Positions 26,576-35,698 of a stretch of 64,000 bases of DNA are shown here, piece after piece. The stretch lies in contig CAMXSH010000002.1 in NCBI GenBank assembly GCA_947246475.1, forward strand, positions 1 through 64,000, in the 5' to 3' direction. Position numbers and translations under genes: made by a program. The notes under the pieces are model-generated. The model was given only the letters and a program-made list of their open reading frames with translations. It was not told the origin of the DNA and made no database searches. The stretch is from an uncultured Roseburia sp. (GTDB lineage Bacteria > Bacillota > Clostridia > Lachnospirales > Lachnospiraceae). Position 1 is the stretch's first letter, and each line of letters begins with the position of its first letter.

Positions 26576-26672
26576 ACCATTTGTTGGGGGCAAAATGCTT
26601 TTTGACCACAACATCATAAAATACTACCATAGCCCGGTGGCGGCAGCGCCGGGCGAAGAGGAGGATTTAGTT

Positions 26673-27323
26673 ATGGCACGCATATTGGTGGTAGAGGATG
26701 AGGAAACCATCCGTAATCTCATCTGCTGGAATCTGGAGCTGGTAGGCCACAGTTCCAGTTCGGCGGCGGATGGCTGGGAGGCAAAGCGGATGTTGGAAAG
26801 ACAGCAGTTCGATCTGATACTGCTGGATGTCATGCTTCCTGGCATCGACGGTTTCCGGCTGGCAGAATATTGCAGCGGGACGCCGGTGATGTTTGTGACA
26901 GCGAAGGATGAGATACAAGATAAAATGAAAGGATTTCAGGCAGGAGCCGAAGATTACCTGGTGAAACCATTTGAAATAGTGGAACTGCTTGCCCGGATCC
27001 ATGTCATTCTCAGGAGAAATGGGACGGATGAAAGCGGAATACGCTTCGGAGATGTGAGGATTGATATGACGAGCCGGGTTGTCTGCCGCAAGGGTGTGGA
27101 AGTGGAATTGACACCACAGGAGTATGAATTGTTTGAGGCATTGGTGAGGAACCGGAATATAGCCCTGTCCAGAGAAAAGCTTCTGGAGCTGGCATGGGGG
27201 TTTGACTATGAGGGGGATACGAGGACGGTGGATGTACATATACAAAAACTCCGCCAGAAATTAGGGCTGGAAAAAGCGATCAAGACGGTATATAAGGTAG
27301 GATACCGGTTAGAGGAAATGTGA
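26673..27323 (+). CDS. OmpR-family response regulator
   Basis: The 216-residue regulator has a receiver domain (acidic pocket at residues 8-10, Asp52 in LLDVMLPG, Lys in YLVKPF) and a C-terminal winged helix (LTPQEYELFEALV; DTRTVDVHIQKLRQKL; YKVGYRL). The start is ATG 26673, with GAGGAGGATTTAGTT before it; the track's 26-residue extension comes from the upstream hairpin region. It pairs with the histidine kinase that follows after an unusual 178-bp hairpin-rich gap. Confidence 0.93.
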   Translation: MARILVVEDEETIRNLICWNLELVGHSSSSAADGWEAKRMLERQQFDLILLDVMLPGIDGFRLAEYCSGTPVMFVTAKDEIQDKMKGFQAGAEDYLVKPFEIVELLARIHVILRRNGTDESGIRFGDVRIDMTSRVVCRKGVEVELTPQEYELFEALVRNRNIALSREKLLELAWGFDYEGDTRTVDVHIQKLRQKLGLEKAIKTVYKVGYRLEEM

Positions 27324-27501
27324 CTAAAGTCGCGAGAGCGGCAGTGGCAAGCTTGCTTGTCCACTGACATTTGAGCGACGGACATCATGAGTACGAGCGA
27401 AGCGAAGTACGAATGTGCCTGTGCGAAGCACAGGGTCACACGCTTTTCACAAATTATTTGTGCCACCTGTGGCGGCATGTCTGGAAATGTGAGGGATAAG
27501 A
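27324..27501 (+). repeat. Hairpin-dense spacer between response regulator and kinase genes
   Basis: This spacer contains CAGTGG/CCACTG, GTCGC/GCGAC, GTAC.GAGCGAAGC.GTAC, CCTGTGC-GAA-GCACAGG, CACAAAT/ATTTGTG and GCCAC/GTGGC. The track ORF at 27387 runs through the hairpins and is not a gene. Such a spacer is unusual inside a two-component operon, where genes normally touch. Confidence 0.65.
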
Positions 27502-28845
27502 ATGAAATTCTGGAAGAAGATATATTTTACCGTGCTGCTCCTGTTTCTCGTATTTTTAAATCTAGGAATATATATAGTGTTCCGGGTAGCCTATCACGGC
27601 AACCTGCAGGAAGAAAAAAAGCGGATCATTGGAGAGAACCAGGTGATTGAGCGGGCGCTGGCAGAAGATATTTCTGCTTTTGGCGAAAAAACGCCAGGGA
27701 AAACGATGTTAGAGCTTGTTATGCAGGATTATGAAAAAATATTTTTAAAAAATGGTTTGAACTTTGAATTGTGGCAGAATGGAATCTGTGTGTTTCCCGG
27801 TGAGGGACAGTCTCTGCCTGACGGAAGAGAGAACAATACCATAACCATTCAGCGGAAAGATGGGATCCAGACGGCTTGCCTAATCGTTTCCTTTGAAACA
27901 GGCAAGGATGACTATCGTCTCATAACGACAAAGAAACTGACAGAATCGTCTGCCCTCTGGGACAAGCTAAAATATATTTTTCTCATCTTAAGCGGTGTGC
28001 TCTCCCTGGTGCTGGCCACTGCTCTTTACATGATCCTGCGCAGGCTCACGAGGCCATTACATCAGTTGTCGCAGATAACAAGGGAAGTGGCGGCGGGCAA
28101 TTACGAGCGCATCCGGATCAAGGGAAAGGATGAGATTGCAGAACTGGGAAAGGATTTCAATGTAATGACGGAGGCAGTACATAATAGGATCGAATCCCAG
28201 CAGCGGTTTGTGGCTAATCTGGCCCATGAACTGCGGACACCGCTGACGTCCATTGGCGGCTATTCGGAATTTTTGCTGCGGGGAAGGGCAGACCAGGAGA
28301 AACAGTACCAGGCGCTGCATTATATAAAGAAAGAGAGCGGCAGGATGCAGCAGATGACACACCAGCTTCTGCTGCTGGCAAGAGTGAGGGGAGAAGAACT
28401 GGAATTTAAGGAGACAAACCTGGGAGACTGTGTAAAGGAAGCTTATGACAGCTGTCTTCCATTGCTGGAGGAAAAAAAACTCGTGGTGGATATGTCAGGT
28501 ACAGATTTCACGATCCAGGGTGTTCCAGAACTTCTCGTCTGTCTGGTGCGGAATTTACTGGAAAATGCGGTTCGTGCCTGTGAAGAAGGAGGAAAGATCC
28601 GAATTCTTTGGGAAGAGGGACAGTTACGCATCCTGGATGATGGGATAGGGATGGAGGCCGGAGAACTGGAAAAGATCCTGGAACCTTTTTACCGGGTTGA
28701 CAAGGCGAGGAGCAGAGAACGGGGGGGAAGCGGATTGGGACTGGCCCTCTGTGCGGAGATCATCCAGCTGCACCGGGGAGAGATCCGGGTGGAGAGCGAG
28801 CCAGGAAAGGGAACCGAAATTTTTGTGACTTTTACAACTCTCTGA
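27502..28845 (+). CDS. Membrane sensor histidine kinase (PhoR/VanS type)
   Basis: The 447-residue kinase has a membrane helix at residues 8-28, an extracellular domain of about 125 residues, a second helix near 155-178, a HAMP linker (RLTRPLHQLSQITREVA), HisKA with His242 in NLAHELRTPLTS, and HATPase_c (NLLENAVRACE; DDGIGM; GGSGLGLAL). It is the probable partner of the preceding response regulator. The signal is unknown. Its neighbours on either side, a hydrogenase-like protein and an LCP wall protein, hint at envelope or redox control but do not prove it. Confidence 0.92.
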   Translation: MKFWKKIYFTVLLLFLVFLNLGIYIVFRVAYHGNLQEEKKRIIGENQVIERALAEDISAFGEKTPGKTMLELVMQDYEKIFLKNGLNFELWQNGICVFPGEGQSLPDGRENNTITIQRKDGIQTACLIVSFETGKDDYRLITTKKLTESSALWDKLKYIFLILSGVLSLVLATALYMILRRLTRPLHQLSQITREVAAGNYERIRIKGKDEIAELGKDFNVMTEAVHNRIESQQRFVANLAHELRTPLTSIGGYSEFLLRGRADQEKQYQALHYIKKESGRMQQMTHQLLLLARVRGEELEFKETNLGDCVKEAYDSCLPLLEEKKLVVDMSGTDFTIQGVPELLVCLVRNLLENAVRACEEGGKIRILWEEGQLRILDDGIGMEAGELEKILEPFYRVDKARSRERGGSGLGLALCAEIIQLHRGEIRVESEPGKGTEIFVTFTTL

Positions 28846-28936
28846 TATGTTGATGAAGTTTCTCATATAAAGACAGGGTAATATTAACTTGTAGCAATCA
28901 ATAAAAGGTTTAAATATTAAAAAGGAGGCAAAAAGA

Positions 28937-29881
28937 ATGAAAAAAGAAAAATTGATTTTAGCTGCGGTTTCCCTGCTTTTGGTAATCGTGAGTCTGGTGG
29001 GAATGAGTGTTGCCATCGGGGCAGTCCAAAATAAAACTTCAGTGGAAAAGACCGCAAAGGAGAGTGTTAGGGAAAAAGGGGATGCGATCACAAAAAAAAC
29101 GTTTCAGGTATTCATCAGCGGTCTGGGTACCTATGGAGAAAAAGGCCGAAGCCCGAGAAGTGATCTGAATCTGCTTGTTACGGTAAATCCGTCTGAAAAG
29201 AAACTTTTGATCACGGGGATACCGCGGGATCTTTATGTAAGTCTTCCCGCTGCATCATCCAATGAAGAGAAGCAGAAAACCAAATTTTCTCACCTTCCCG
29301 TTTATGGCAACAAATCTCTGCTCCAGGGAGCGGAAGAGCTGCTGGATACAAAGATTGACTATTATATACAGCTTAACATGTCCGGTTTCAGGAAGCTGAT
29401 CGACGCCATCGGAGGGGTGGATGTAGAAGCGGATCGAAGTTTTAAAACGGACTGGAAGACGAGTTTCCAAAAGGGGATAAATCATGTAAATGGAAAAGAA
29501 GCACTTACCTTTGTCAGAGAATATCATCATTTGAGGGGCATGGAGCAGAGAAATAAGAACCATCAGCAAATGTTAAAAGCTATTTTTAAACAGGTCATGA
29601 AAAAAAATCTGCTGGAAATGGATATTAATGCATTGTACAAGTTGTGTAAAAAGAATGTCAGGACTGATATGAAAGCAGGGGAAATCTTATCGCTGATGCG
29701 CTGGCAGAAGGAAGAGAAGGTTGAGTGGGAGATGGAAACTGCCACAATAAAGGGAAAATTTGTATTGGAAACTTTGGAAACTTTAGCAGAGTACCCTGAC
29801 GCTAAATTAAATGTTGTGAAAGTAGATCAGAAATCACTGGATCAAGTGAGCAAAAAAATAAAAAAATTGTTAAATTCTTGA
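28937..29881 (+). CDS. LytR-CpsA-Psr (LCP) family cell-wall ligase
   Basis: The 314-residue protein has one N-terminal membrane helix and an extracellular LCP domain: SDLNLLVTVNP, LLITGIPRDLYV, DYYIQLNMSGFRKLIDAIGGVDV, and VNGKEALTFVRE..HL.G.EQRN..HQQ. The conserved Asp and Arg residues of the pyrophosphate-lipid pocket are present. LCP enzymes attach glycopolymers such as teichoic acid or capsule to peptidoglycan. AAAAAGGAGGCAAAAAGAATG gives the start. Confidence 0.93.
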   Translation: MKKEKLILAAVSLLLVIVSLVGMSVAIGAVQNKTSVEKTAKESVREKGDAITKKTFQVFISGLGTYGEKGRSPRSDLNLLVTVNPSEKKLLITGIPRDLYVSLPAASSNEEKQKTKFSHLPVYGNKSLLQGAEELLDTKIDYYIQLNMSGFRKLIDAIGGVDVEADRSFKTDWKTSFQKGINHVNGKEALTFVREYHHLRGMEQRNKNHQQMLKAIFKQVMKKNLLEMDINALYKLCKKNVRTDMKAGEILSLMRWQKEEKVEWEMETATIKGKFVLETLETLAEYPDAKLNVVKVDQKSLDQVSKKIKKLLNS

Positions 29882-29898
29882 AATATTTTAACCGCCCC

Positions 29899-29927
29899 TT
29901 GACAATATATTTGTATGTTGTTATAAT
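29899..29927 (+). promoter_or_regulatory. Consensus SigA promoter of the NlpC/P60 gene
   Basis: TTGACA, a 17-bp spacer and TATAAT, a full consensus match, about 75 bp before the start codon at 30003. Confidence 0.9.
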
Positions 29928-30002
29928 CTGATTATACAAATGTAACAAAATTGTAATAAATAAAACATGCAATATACAAATATATGGAGAGGGTCGTATA
30001 CC

Positions 30003-31217
30003 ATGAAAGTATTAAATAAGCGATATGTGAAGTTTGCAGTGGCAGGAGTGCTGGCAGCAGGACTGATTTCGATTCCTGTAAAGGCAGCATTTATTGCGAC
30101 AGAGCAGCAGATAGCCGGAGCCAATGTAGTAGTAGATGAATATTGTCAGAGTGTGGCAAGCGGAGTTGTACAAGAGGCATCCGCAGAGACAGGGCCTGCA
30201 CCAGAGCAGATGCCGGCTCAGCCGGAAGTGACACCGGCACCACAGCCTGAAGATGATAACGATGGACATGTAAAATTGAATCTGAATTATGACCGTCTGG
30301 GTATTGCCAGCAAGGTAGATACTTACTTGAATGTAAGAAAAAAACCATCCGAGAGTGCAAAGATTGTCGGTAAGATGACAAAGAATGCGGGATGCCATAT
30401 TTATAAGATTAAAAAAGGCTGGGCAAAGATTGTGTCTGGTAAAGTAGATGGCTGGGTGAAGTCCAGTTATATCGTAACCGATACCAAAGCAGAGGAACTG
30501 GCGACAAAGGTAGGACGTGAGTGTGTGGAGATCAACACTAACTCTCTCCGGGTTCGTGCCCTTCCGACCACCAATGCCCCGATTTATTCTGTAGTATCTG
30601 AAGAGGAAGAATTTGTAATCCGAAAGAAACATCTGACGATGGATTTTGTCAATAAGATGATCAAACAGCAAAAGATATCCAAAGAGGCCATCGAGCGTGC
30701 CGGGGGCATGGAGGCGATCCAGGCAGATCTGGATAACTGGATTTGTATTACCGTAGATGATGAGCATGCCTTTGTGGCGAAAGAATATGTTACAGAACAG
30801 TATTCCCTGAAGCGTGCAGTGAAGGTGGGAACGGTTTCTGCCGGCGGTTCTGACGGAGTTTCCTCCAGTCAGGCATCCATTGCAGAGTATGCCAAACAGT
30901 TCCTTGGAAACCGGTATGTATGGGGTGGTTCCAGTCTGACAGGTGGTACGGACTGCTCTGGATTTACCATGAGTCTTTATCGTAAATATGGACATTCCCT
31001 TCCTCATAACGCGGCGGCACAGGCAGGTGTGACAAGAAGCGTATCCTCACCGAAGCCGGGAGATTTGTTCTTCTACAGCAACGGCAGCAGGATCAACCAT
31101 GTGGCGATGTATATTGGAAGTGGTCTGGTAATCCACGCAAGTAACCCAAGCGATGGCATCAAGATTTCCAATGCATATTACAGAAAACCGGTTAAGATCG
31201 GTCGTGTGATGAATTAG
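30003..31217 (+). CDS. Secreted SH3-domain NlpC/P60 peptidoglycan hydrolase
   Basis: The 404-residue protein has a signal peptide (about residues 1-29), a proline/glutamate linker (AQPEVTPAPQPE), two SH3b domains (DTYLNVRKKPSESAKIVG; SLRVRALPTTNAPIYSV), and a C-terminal NlpC/P60 domain. The catalytic residues are Cys318 in GGTDCSGF, His366 in INHVAMY and His378 in VIHAS. It should cut stem peptides in the wall, with SH3b domains binding peptidoglycan. The start is ATG 30003 with GGAGAGGG upstream; the track adds 12 codons. A strong promoter precedes it. Confidence 0.95.
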   Translation: MKVLNKRYVKFAVAGVLAAGLISIPVKAAFIATEQQIAGANVVVDEYCQSVASGVVQEASAETGPAPEQMPAQPEVTPAPQPEDDNDGHVKLNLNYDRLGIASKVDTYLNVRKKPSESAKIVGKMTKNAGCHIYKIKKGWAKIVSGKVDGWVKSSYIVTDTKAEELATKVGRECVEINTNSLRVRALPTTNAPIYSVVSEEEEFVIRKKHLTMDFVNKMIKQQKISKEAIERAGGMEAIQADLDNWICITVDDEHAFVAKEYVTEQYSLKRAVKVGTVSAGGSDGVSSSQASIAEYAKQFLGNRYVWGGSSLTGGTDCSGFTMSLYRKYGHSLPHNAAAQAGVTRSVSSPKPGDLFFYSNGSRINHVAMYIGSGLVIHASNPSDGIKISNAYYRKPVKIGRVMN

Positions 31218-31289
31218 AATTCAAGCCATTGAGCTGGCTGAAATCTAAGTTATTCAGCAACAGTGCAGTGGAGCTGGTTATTCAGCGTC

Positions 31290-31320
31290 TGTATAAAATA
31301 TCAAAAAACTGTTCATACTA
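31290..31320 (+). promoter_or_regulatory. SigG-like forespore promoter of the bofC-like gene
   Basis: TGTATA, an 18-bp spacer and CATACTA match the forespore SigG pattern (TGAATA-18-CATACTA) at 12 of 13 positions. It lies 30 bp before the start codon at 31350. Confidence 0.65.
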
Positions 31321-31349
31321 TAGGTAAAACTTTTCCTGGAGGCAATGAC

Positions 31350-31940
31350 ATGAAAAAGAGATACCTGTTTATGAGCAGTTTTTTTATTATCGGGACCGTA
31401 TTTACCCTGATCTATTTTCTGAGCTACCGCTCTTATGACAGGGGACAGGAAGAAGTGGTCAAACAGGATACCCACCCGGTGGACACTGTTAAGGAGATCC
31501 GGGTCAATTCCTCTATGAAATATGTGGTTGAAAATTACGATGGTACGACTGGTGTAGTAACGAAAGAAGAAGGGACAGTGCCGGCGAAGATTGCCGGGAA
31601 GACAAGGGAGGAACTGGAGAATTATATTATAGAATATAACCAGAAACTTCAGGAGGCGGCGATTCCAGAAGCGCCGGATAGTGTGGAACTGATCTCTTTT
31701 TCCAAGGATAAGGTAGTGATCCGGGAAAATTATCTGGGAGCAGAGGAAGAGACCGGGTTTTATATTAAGCTCCAGGACCAGGAAGTAGTCATTTTTCACA
31801 ATGACCAGGTGACGCCATATGAATATACAGGAATTCAGGAAGAGGTTCTGCCAGAGTCAGAGCTGGAGAAACTGAGAGAGGGATTTTTTGTAGAGGACGA
31901 GAGGGAATTATATTCGGTGCTTGAGAATTTGTCTAGTTAA
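31350..31940 (+). CDS. BofC-like membrane-anchored sporulation protein
   Basis: The 196-residue protein has one N-terminal membrane helix (FFIIGTVFTLIYFLSY) and an extracytoplasmic remainder. The C-terminal half (SVELISFSKDKVVIRENYLG to VTPYEYTGI) resembles the C-terminal domain of BofC, which restrains SpoIVB signalling in Bacillus. The protein match is weak on its own; the SigG-type promoter in front supports it, since bofC is a forespore gene. GGAGGCAATGAC gives the start, not the track start at 31263. It could also be an unrelated membrane-anchored protein. Confidence 0.6.
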   Translation: MKKRYLFMSSFFIIGTVFTLIYFLSYRSYDRGQEEVVKQDTHPVDTVKEIRVNSSMKYVVENYDGTTGVVTKEEGTVPAKIAGKTREELENYIIEYNQKLQEAAIPEAPDSVELISFSKDKVVIRENYLGAEEETGFYIKLQDQEVVIFHNDQVTPYEYTGIQEEVLPESELEKLREGFFVEDERELYSVLENLSS

Positions 31941-32023
31941 TTGGAGACAGATGTGGTATACTAATATATTGATGTTGTGGTAAAAAGGTATTTTGCCTTC
32001 GGAGAGCACAGGGGAGGAACAGG

Positions 32024-33193
32024 ATGGAATGCTATGAGATCATCATTGTCGGAGCCGGTGCGGCGGGACTGATTTGCGGTTATCTGCTTGGCAGGCAGGG
32101 AAGGGATGTCTGTATTCTGGATAAGAATGAGACTGCGGGGAAAAAGCTTGCCGCCACTGGAAACGGACGGTGCAATTATACCAACCGGAACATGTCATCG
32201 GAATGTTATTACGGAGACCGGGGGTACGTGGAGCAGATACTAAAACGGTTTGGTCCGGATGAAGCCATCGCCCTGTTTGGAGAGCTGGGGATACTCACCA
32301 GGGAAAAAGACGGATATTGTTATCCCTACAATGGCCAGGCGGCGACGGTGAGGGAGCTTCTGGTGAGGGCGTGCCTGGAGTCAGGTGTTGTTTTTTCCTA
32401 TCGTACAAAAGCAGCTAAGATCATACATAAAAAAGAAGGGACATATGAACTGCGATGTGGCGGCGGAGTCACATACCAGTGCCGCAGTCTGATCCTTGCA
32501 TCCGGTGGCAGGGCAAACGGTCCCCTGGGGGGAGACGGAAGCGGTTATAAACTCTGCCGCAGCATGGGGCACCGCGTGACGCCGGTACTTCCAGGGCTGA
32601 CTGGATTAAAGGCGGAGGGCGGTGAGTGGAAACAGCTCGCTGGGATAAGAATGCAGGGAAAGATTTCTCTTTATGCGGATGACTTGCTGCTGGGGGAAGA
32701 ATGCGGAGAGATACAGATCGTAAAGGATGGAATATCCGGGATTCCGGTCTTTCAGCTGTGCCGGCTTGCCGCGGGGGCGATGGAACAGGGAAAAAGAGTG
32801 ACGGGGAAGATCGACTTTGTACCGCAGATGACCAAAAGCCAGTTAGAGGAGTGGCTGATACGGCATGGTACCCACAGACTGTCTGGTATCGTGAATAAAA
32901 AATGGATCCCGGTACTTTCAAAGGAAAAAGAGCTGGACAGGCTGTCAGCAGTGCTGAAGGAATATAAGGTCTCTGTATCAGATACTTTCGGACTGGAGAA
33001 AGCCCAGGTCAGCGCCGGAGGAGTGGCAACGGAAGAGATCTGCGTGGATACTATGGAATCTCTGCTTCACCGTGGTCTCTATCTGCTAGGAGAACTTCAG
33101 GATGTGGATGGCATCTGCGGGGGCTATAATCTTCACTTTGCCTGGGCCACAGCTGCGATCTGCAGCCAGCATATAATCAATGAGAAAGGATAA
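32024..33193 (+). CDS. HI0933-family (BaiN/YhiN-like) flavoprotein
   Basis: The 389-residue protein opens with a dinucleotide-binding motif (IIVGAGAAGLICGYLLG), then GKKLAATGNGRCNYTN, which is diagnostic for this family, an ASGG.A.GPLGGDGSGY segment, and the C-terminal GGVATEEI and LYLLGELQDVDGICGGYNLHFAWATA. The family includes BaiN, linked to bile-acid dehydroxylation, but most members have no proven substrate, so no specific role is claimed. It is the first gene of a run of close-packed genes to alaS. Confidence 0.88.
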   Translation: MECYEIIIVGAGAAGLICGYLLGRQGRDVCILDKNETAGKKLAATGNGRCNYTNRNMSSECYYGDRGYVEQILKRFGPDEAIALFGELGILTREKDGYCYPYNGQAATVRELLVRACLESGVVFSYRTKAAKIIHKKEGTYELRCGGGVTYQCRSLILASGGRANGPLGGDGSGYKLCRSMGHRVTPVLPGLTGLKAEGGEWKQLAGIRMQGKISLYADDLLLGEECGEIQIVKDGISGIPVFQLCRLAAGAMEQGKRVTGKIDFVPQMTKSQLEEWLIRHGTHRLSGIVNKKWIPVLSKEKELDRLSAVLKEYKVSVSDTFGLEKAQVSAGGVATEEICVDTMESLLHRGLYLLGELQDVDGICGGYNLHFAWATAAICSQHIINEKG

Positions 33194-33195
33194 AT

Positions 33196-34836
33196 ATGTT
33201 ACAGTACAGCCAGTGTAAAATAGACTACCGCAGAGATTCCATCGAGGAACTGCGGAAAAAGATAGCCGAAATTCTCCGGATCCGGGAGTCGGAGATCAAA
33301 TGGATCAAAATATTAAAAAAGAGCATGGATGCCAGGAAAAAGCCACAGATTTACTACAGTTATTCAGTGGCTTTTGAGTGTGCCCAGGAACAAAAGGTGT
33401 TACAGAAAAACCGGAAGGATAAAAATCTTTCTGTGCATGTTCCCCAGCCTTCTTTGGAGGATATGGTGCCCAAACTGAAAAAAGAGACAGGGGAGCGGGT
33501 GGTGATCGTGGGAACGGGGCCTGCTGGACTTCTCTGTGGCTACTATCTTGCCTTGTGCGGCAGGAAACCGCTGCTGATCGAACGGGGAGCGCCCATGTGG
33601 GAGCGGGTGGGAAAAGTATCTGCCTTCTGGAAGGATGGGATTCTTGACCCAGAAACAAATGTTTCTTTTGGCGAGGGAGGAGCGGGAACATTTTCCGATG
33701 GCAAGCTCAATACCGGTGTCAAGGATAAAACGGGGAAAAAGAAATTTATTCTGGACACCTTTATGCAGCACGGCGCCCCGGAAGAGATCGGTTACCTTTC
33801 CAAGCCCCATATCGGTACGGACGAGCTGAGAGGTGTGATCCAGTCTATGGGGGAGACCATCCGTCAGTCAGGGGGAACTTACCAGTTTCACACTAAACTG
33901 ACAGGATTTCGGTATGTGGAAGAAGAGAGCGGACCAGGGCAAAAGCAGCTGAGGGCTGTCGTAGTGGAAAATGAAAGGGGAGAGACGGAAGAGATCCCCT
34001 GTGAAAAATGTGTGCTTGCTATCGGTCACAGCGCCAGGGATACCTTTTCCATGCTGTATGAGGACGGGACAGTCATGGAGCAGAAGCCCTTCGCGGTGGG
34101 GGTGCGGGTGGAGCATCCGCAGCAGAGCATCAATAAGATGCAGTACGGTGTGGAGGATCCCAGGCTTCCTGCGGCGGATTATAAACTGACAGGAAAGACT
34201 TCGGATGGCAGAGGGGTCTATAGTTTTTGTATGTGTCCTGGCGGGTATGTGGTAAATGCTTCCACGGAGCCAGGCGGTACGGTGGTCAATGGTATGAGTG
34301 ACCACGCCAGGGATTCTGCCCATGCCAACAGCGCTATCGTGGTGACGGTGGACCGACGGGATTTCGGCAGCGATGACGTGCTGGCGGGGGTTGCATTCCA
34401 GCGGAGGCTGGAGGAGAAAACCTGGCAGACAGGCAGGGGGATGATCCCGGTTCAGCGGTACGGAGATTTTGTAAAAGGAGTGCCCACGACGGAGCTGGAT
34501 CACAGTTTACCGATGACTAAGGGAAAATTTGTGCCAGCAGATGTGAAAAAAATATTGCCCTCCTATATATCAAATGGTATTATGGAAGGTATGAGGCGGT
34601 TTGGACAGAAGATAACAGACTTTGACGCAGAGGAAACCCTGGTCCTCGGCACTGAGACGAGAACTTCTTCACCGGTGCGCATTCTCCGGAACAGTGAATT
34701 TGAGTCGGAGAACCGGAAGGGGATCTATCCCTGTGGGGAGGGAGCCGGCTACGCCGGGGGAATCATGTCAGCAGCCATGGACGGGCTGCGGGTGGCGCTG
34801 CAGATTGTAAGTGAAAGGAATAACCAGCAATTATGA
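33196..34836 (+). CDS. Uncharacterised FAD-dependent dehydrogenase (COG2509 type)
   Basis: The 546-residue protein has an N-terminal domain of about 90 residues, then VVIVGTGPAGLLCGYYLA, SFGEGGAGTFSDGKLNTG, VLAIGHSARDTF, VGVRVEHPQ, and the C-terminal YPCGEGAGYAGGIMSAA.DGL. These are typical of a widespread family of predicted FAD dehydrogenases without a known substrate. It starts 2 bp after the previous flavoprotein, and its stop overlaps the proB start (ATGA). Confidence 0.88.
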   Translation: MLQYSQCKIDYRRDSIEELRKKIAEILRIRESEIKWIKILKKSMDARKKPQIYYSYSVAFECAQEQKVLQKNRKDKNLSVHVPQPSLEDMVPKLKKETGERVVIVGTGPAGLLCGYYLALCGRKPLLIERGAPMWERVGKVSAFWKDGILDPETNVSFGEGGAGTFSDGKLNTGVKDKTGKKKFILDTFMQHGAPEEIGYLSKPHIGTDELRGVIQSMGETIRQSGGTYQFHTKLTGFRYVEEESGPGQKQLRAVVVENERGETEEIPCEKCVLAIGHSARDTFSMLYEDGTVMEQKPFAVGVRVEHPQQSINKMQYGVEDPRLPAADYKLTGKTSDGRGVYSFCMCPGGYVVNASTEPGGTVVNGMSDHARDSAHANSAIVVTVDRRDFGSDDVLAGVAFQRRLEEKTWQTGRGMIPVQRYGDFVKGVPTTELDHSLPMTKGKFVPADVKKILPSYISNGIMEGMRRFGQKITDFDAEETLVLGTETRTSSPVRILRNSEFESENRKGIYPCGEGAGYAGGIMSAAMDGLRVALQIVSERNNQQL

Positions 34837-35669
34837 GAAGTCATTTTAAAGATAAAAAAAGGATCGTTTTTAAAGTGGGGACTTCGACGATCACCCATGA
34901 GGAGACAGGAGGGCTGGATCTGGTGAAGCTGGAGCGCTTTATCCGGATCCTGACAGATCTACATAATCAGGGAAAGGATATTATCGTTGTATCTTCCGGA
35001 GCCATCGGTGTGGGAAGAAAGGCGCTGGGGCTGAGTAAAAAGCCGGACAGCATTTCCTTGAAACAGGCCTGTGCTGCCATCGGACAGAGCCGTCTGATGA
35101 CGATTTACCAGAAATTGTTTTCAGAGTATAACCAGTTTACTGCTCAGATCCTTATGACCAAATTTACCATTGTCAATGATAACAGCCGGCACAATGCCAG
35201 AAATACTTTTGAGGAGCTGCTGAATCTGGGGGTGATTCCCATTGTCAATGAGAATGACACTGTGGCGACAGATGAGATCGATTTTGGTGACAATGATTCT
35301 TTGTCGGCGGTGGTGGCGGCGATTGCCGGGGCGGATCTTCTGGTGCTGCTCAGTGATATCGACGGGATGTATACCGATGATCCCAACCGTAATCCGGAAG
35401 CAGAACTGATCTCCTACGTGGAGAGCATCAGCGACGAGATGATCGAGATGGCGAAGGGTCCCTCTACCACACTGGGGACTGGCGGCATGAGCGCCAAGAT
35501 CTATGCGGCGGGTATCGCTAACGATGCCGGGGCGGATATGGCGATCATCAATGGCGAAGACATGGATAATATCATCCGTCTTATCGACGGAGAGGAGCTT
35601 GGAACAGTATTTAAGGCGCACAGGACCAAACATTTTCATCTGAAAGAATATCTGGAACGAAAAAATTAG
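34833..35669 (+). CDS. proB: Glutamate 5-kinase without PUA domain
   Basis: The 278-residue kinase has the amino-acid kinase fold: IVFKVGTSTIT, VSSGAIGVGRKALG, CAAIGQSRLM, NENDTVATDEIDFGDND, and TTLGTGGMSAKIYAA. It phosphorylates glutamate in the first step of proline synthesis. It lacks the C-terminal PUA domain found in enterobacterial ProB, a form known in other bacteria. proA lies in the same run of genes, separated by two unrelated small genes. Confidence 0.95.
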   Translation: MRSHFKDKKRIVFKVGTSTITHEETGGLDLVKLERFIRILTDLHNQGKDIIVVSSGAIGVGRKALGLSKKPDSISLKQACAAIGQSRLMTIYQKLFSEYNQFTAQILMTKFTIVNDNSRHNARNTFEELLNLGVIPIVNENDTVATDEIDFGDNDSLSAVVAAIAGADLLVLLSDIDGMYTDDPNRNPEAELISYVESISDEMIEMAKGPSTTLGTGGMSAKIYAAGIANDAGADMAIINGEDMDNIIRLIDGEELGTVFKAHRTKHFHLKEYLERKN

Positions 35670-35698
35670 CACAGGACTGTTGTAAAGAAGAGGTGGCT

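Noticed and set aside
27387-27650. Track ORF of 87 codons between the response regulator and kinase
   Set aside because: It runs through hairpin repeats and overlaps the kinase start in another frame.
30012-31007. 331-codon minus-strand ORF
   Set aside because: It is antisense to the strongly supported NlpC/P60 gene and has a His/Arg/Cys-rich composition typical of shadow frames.
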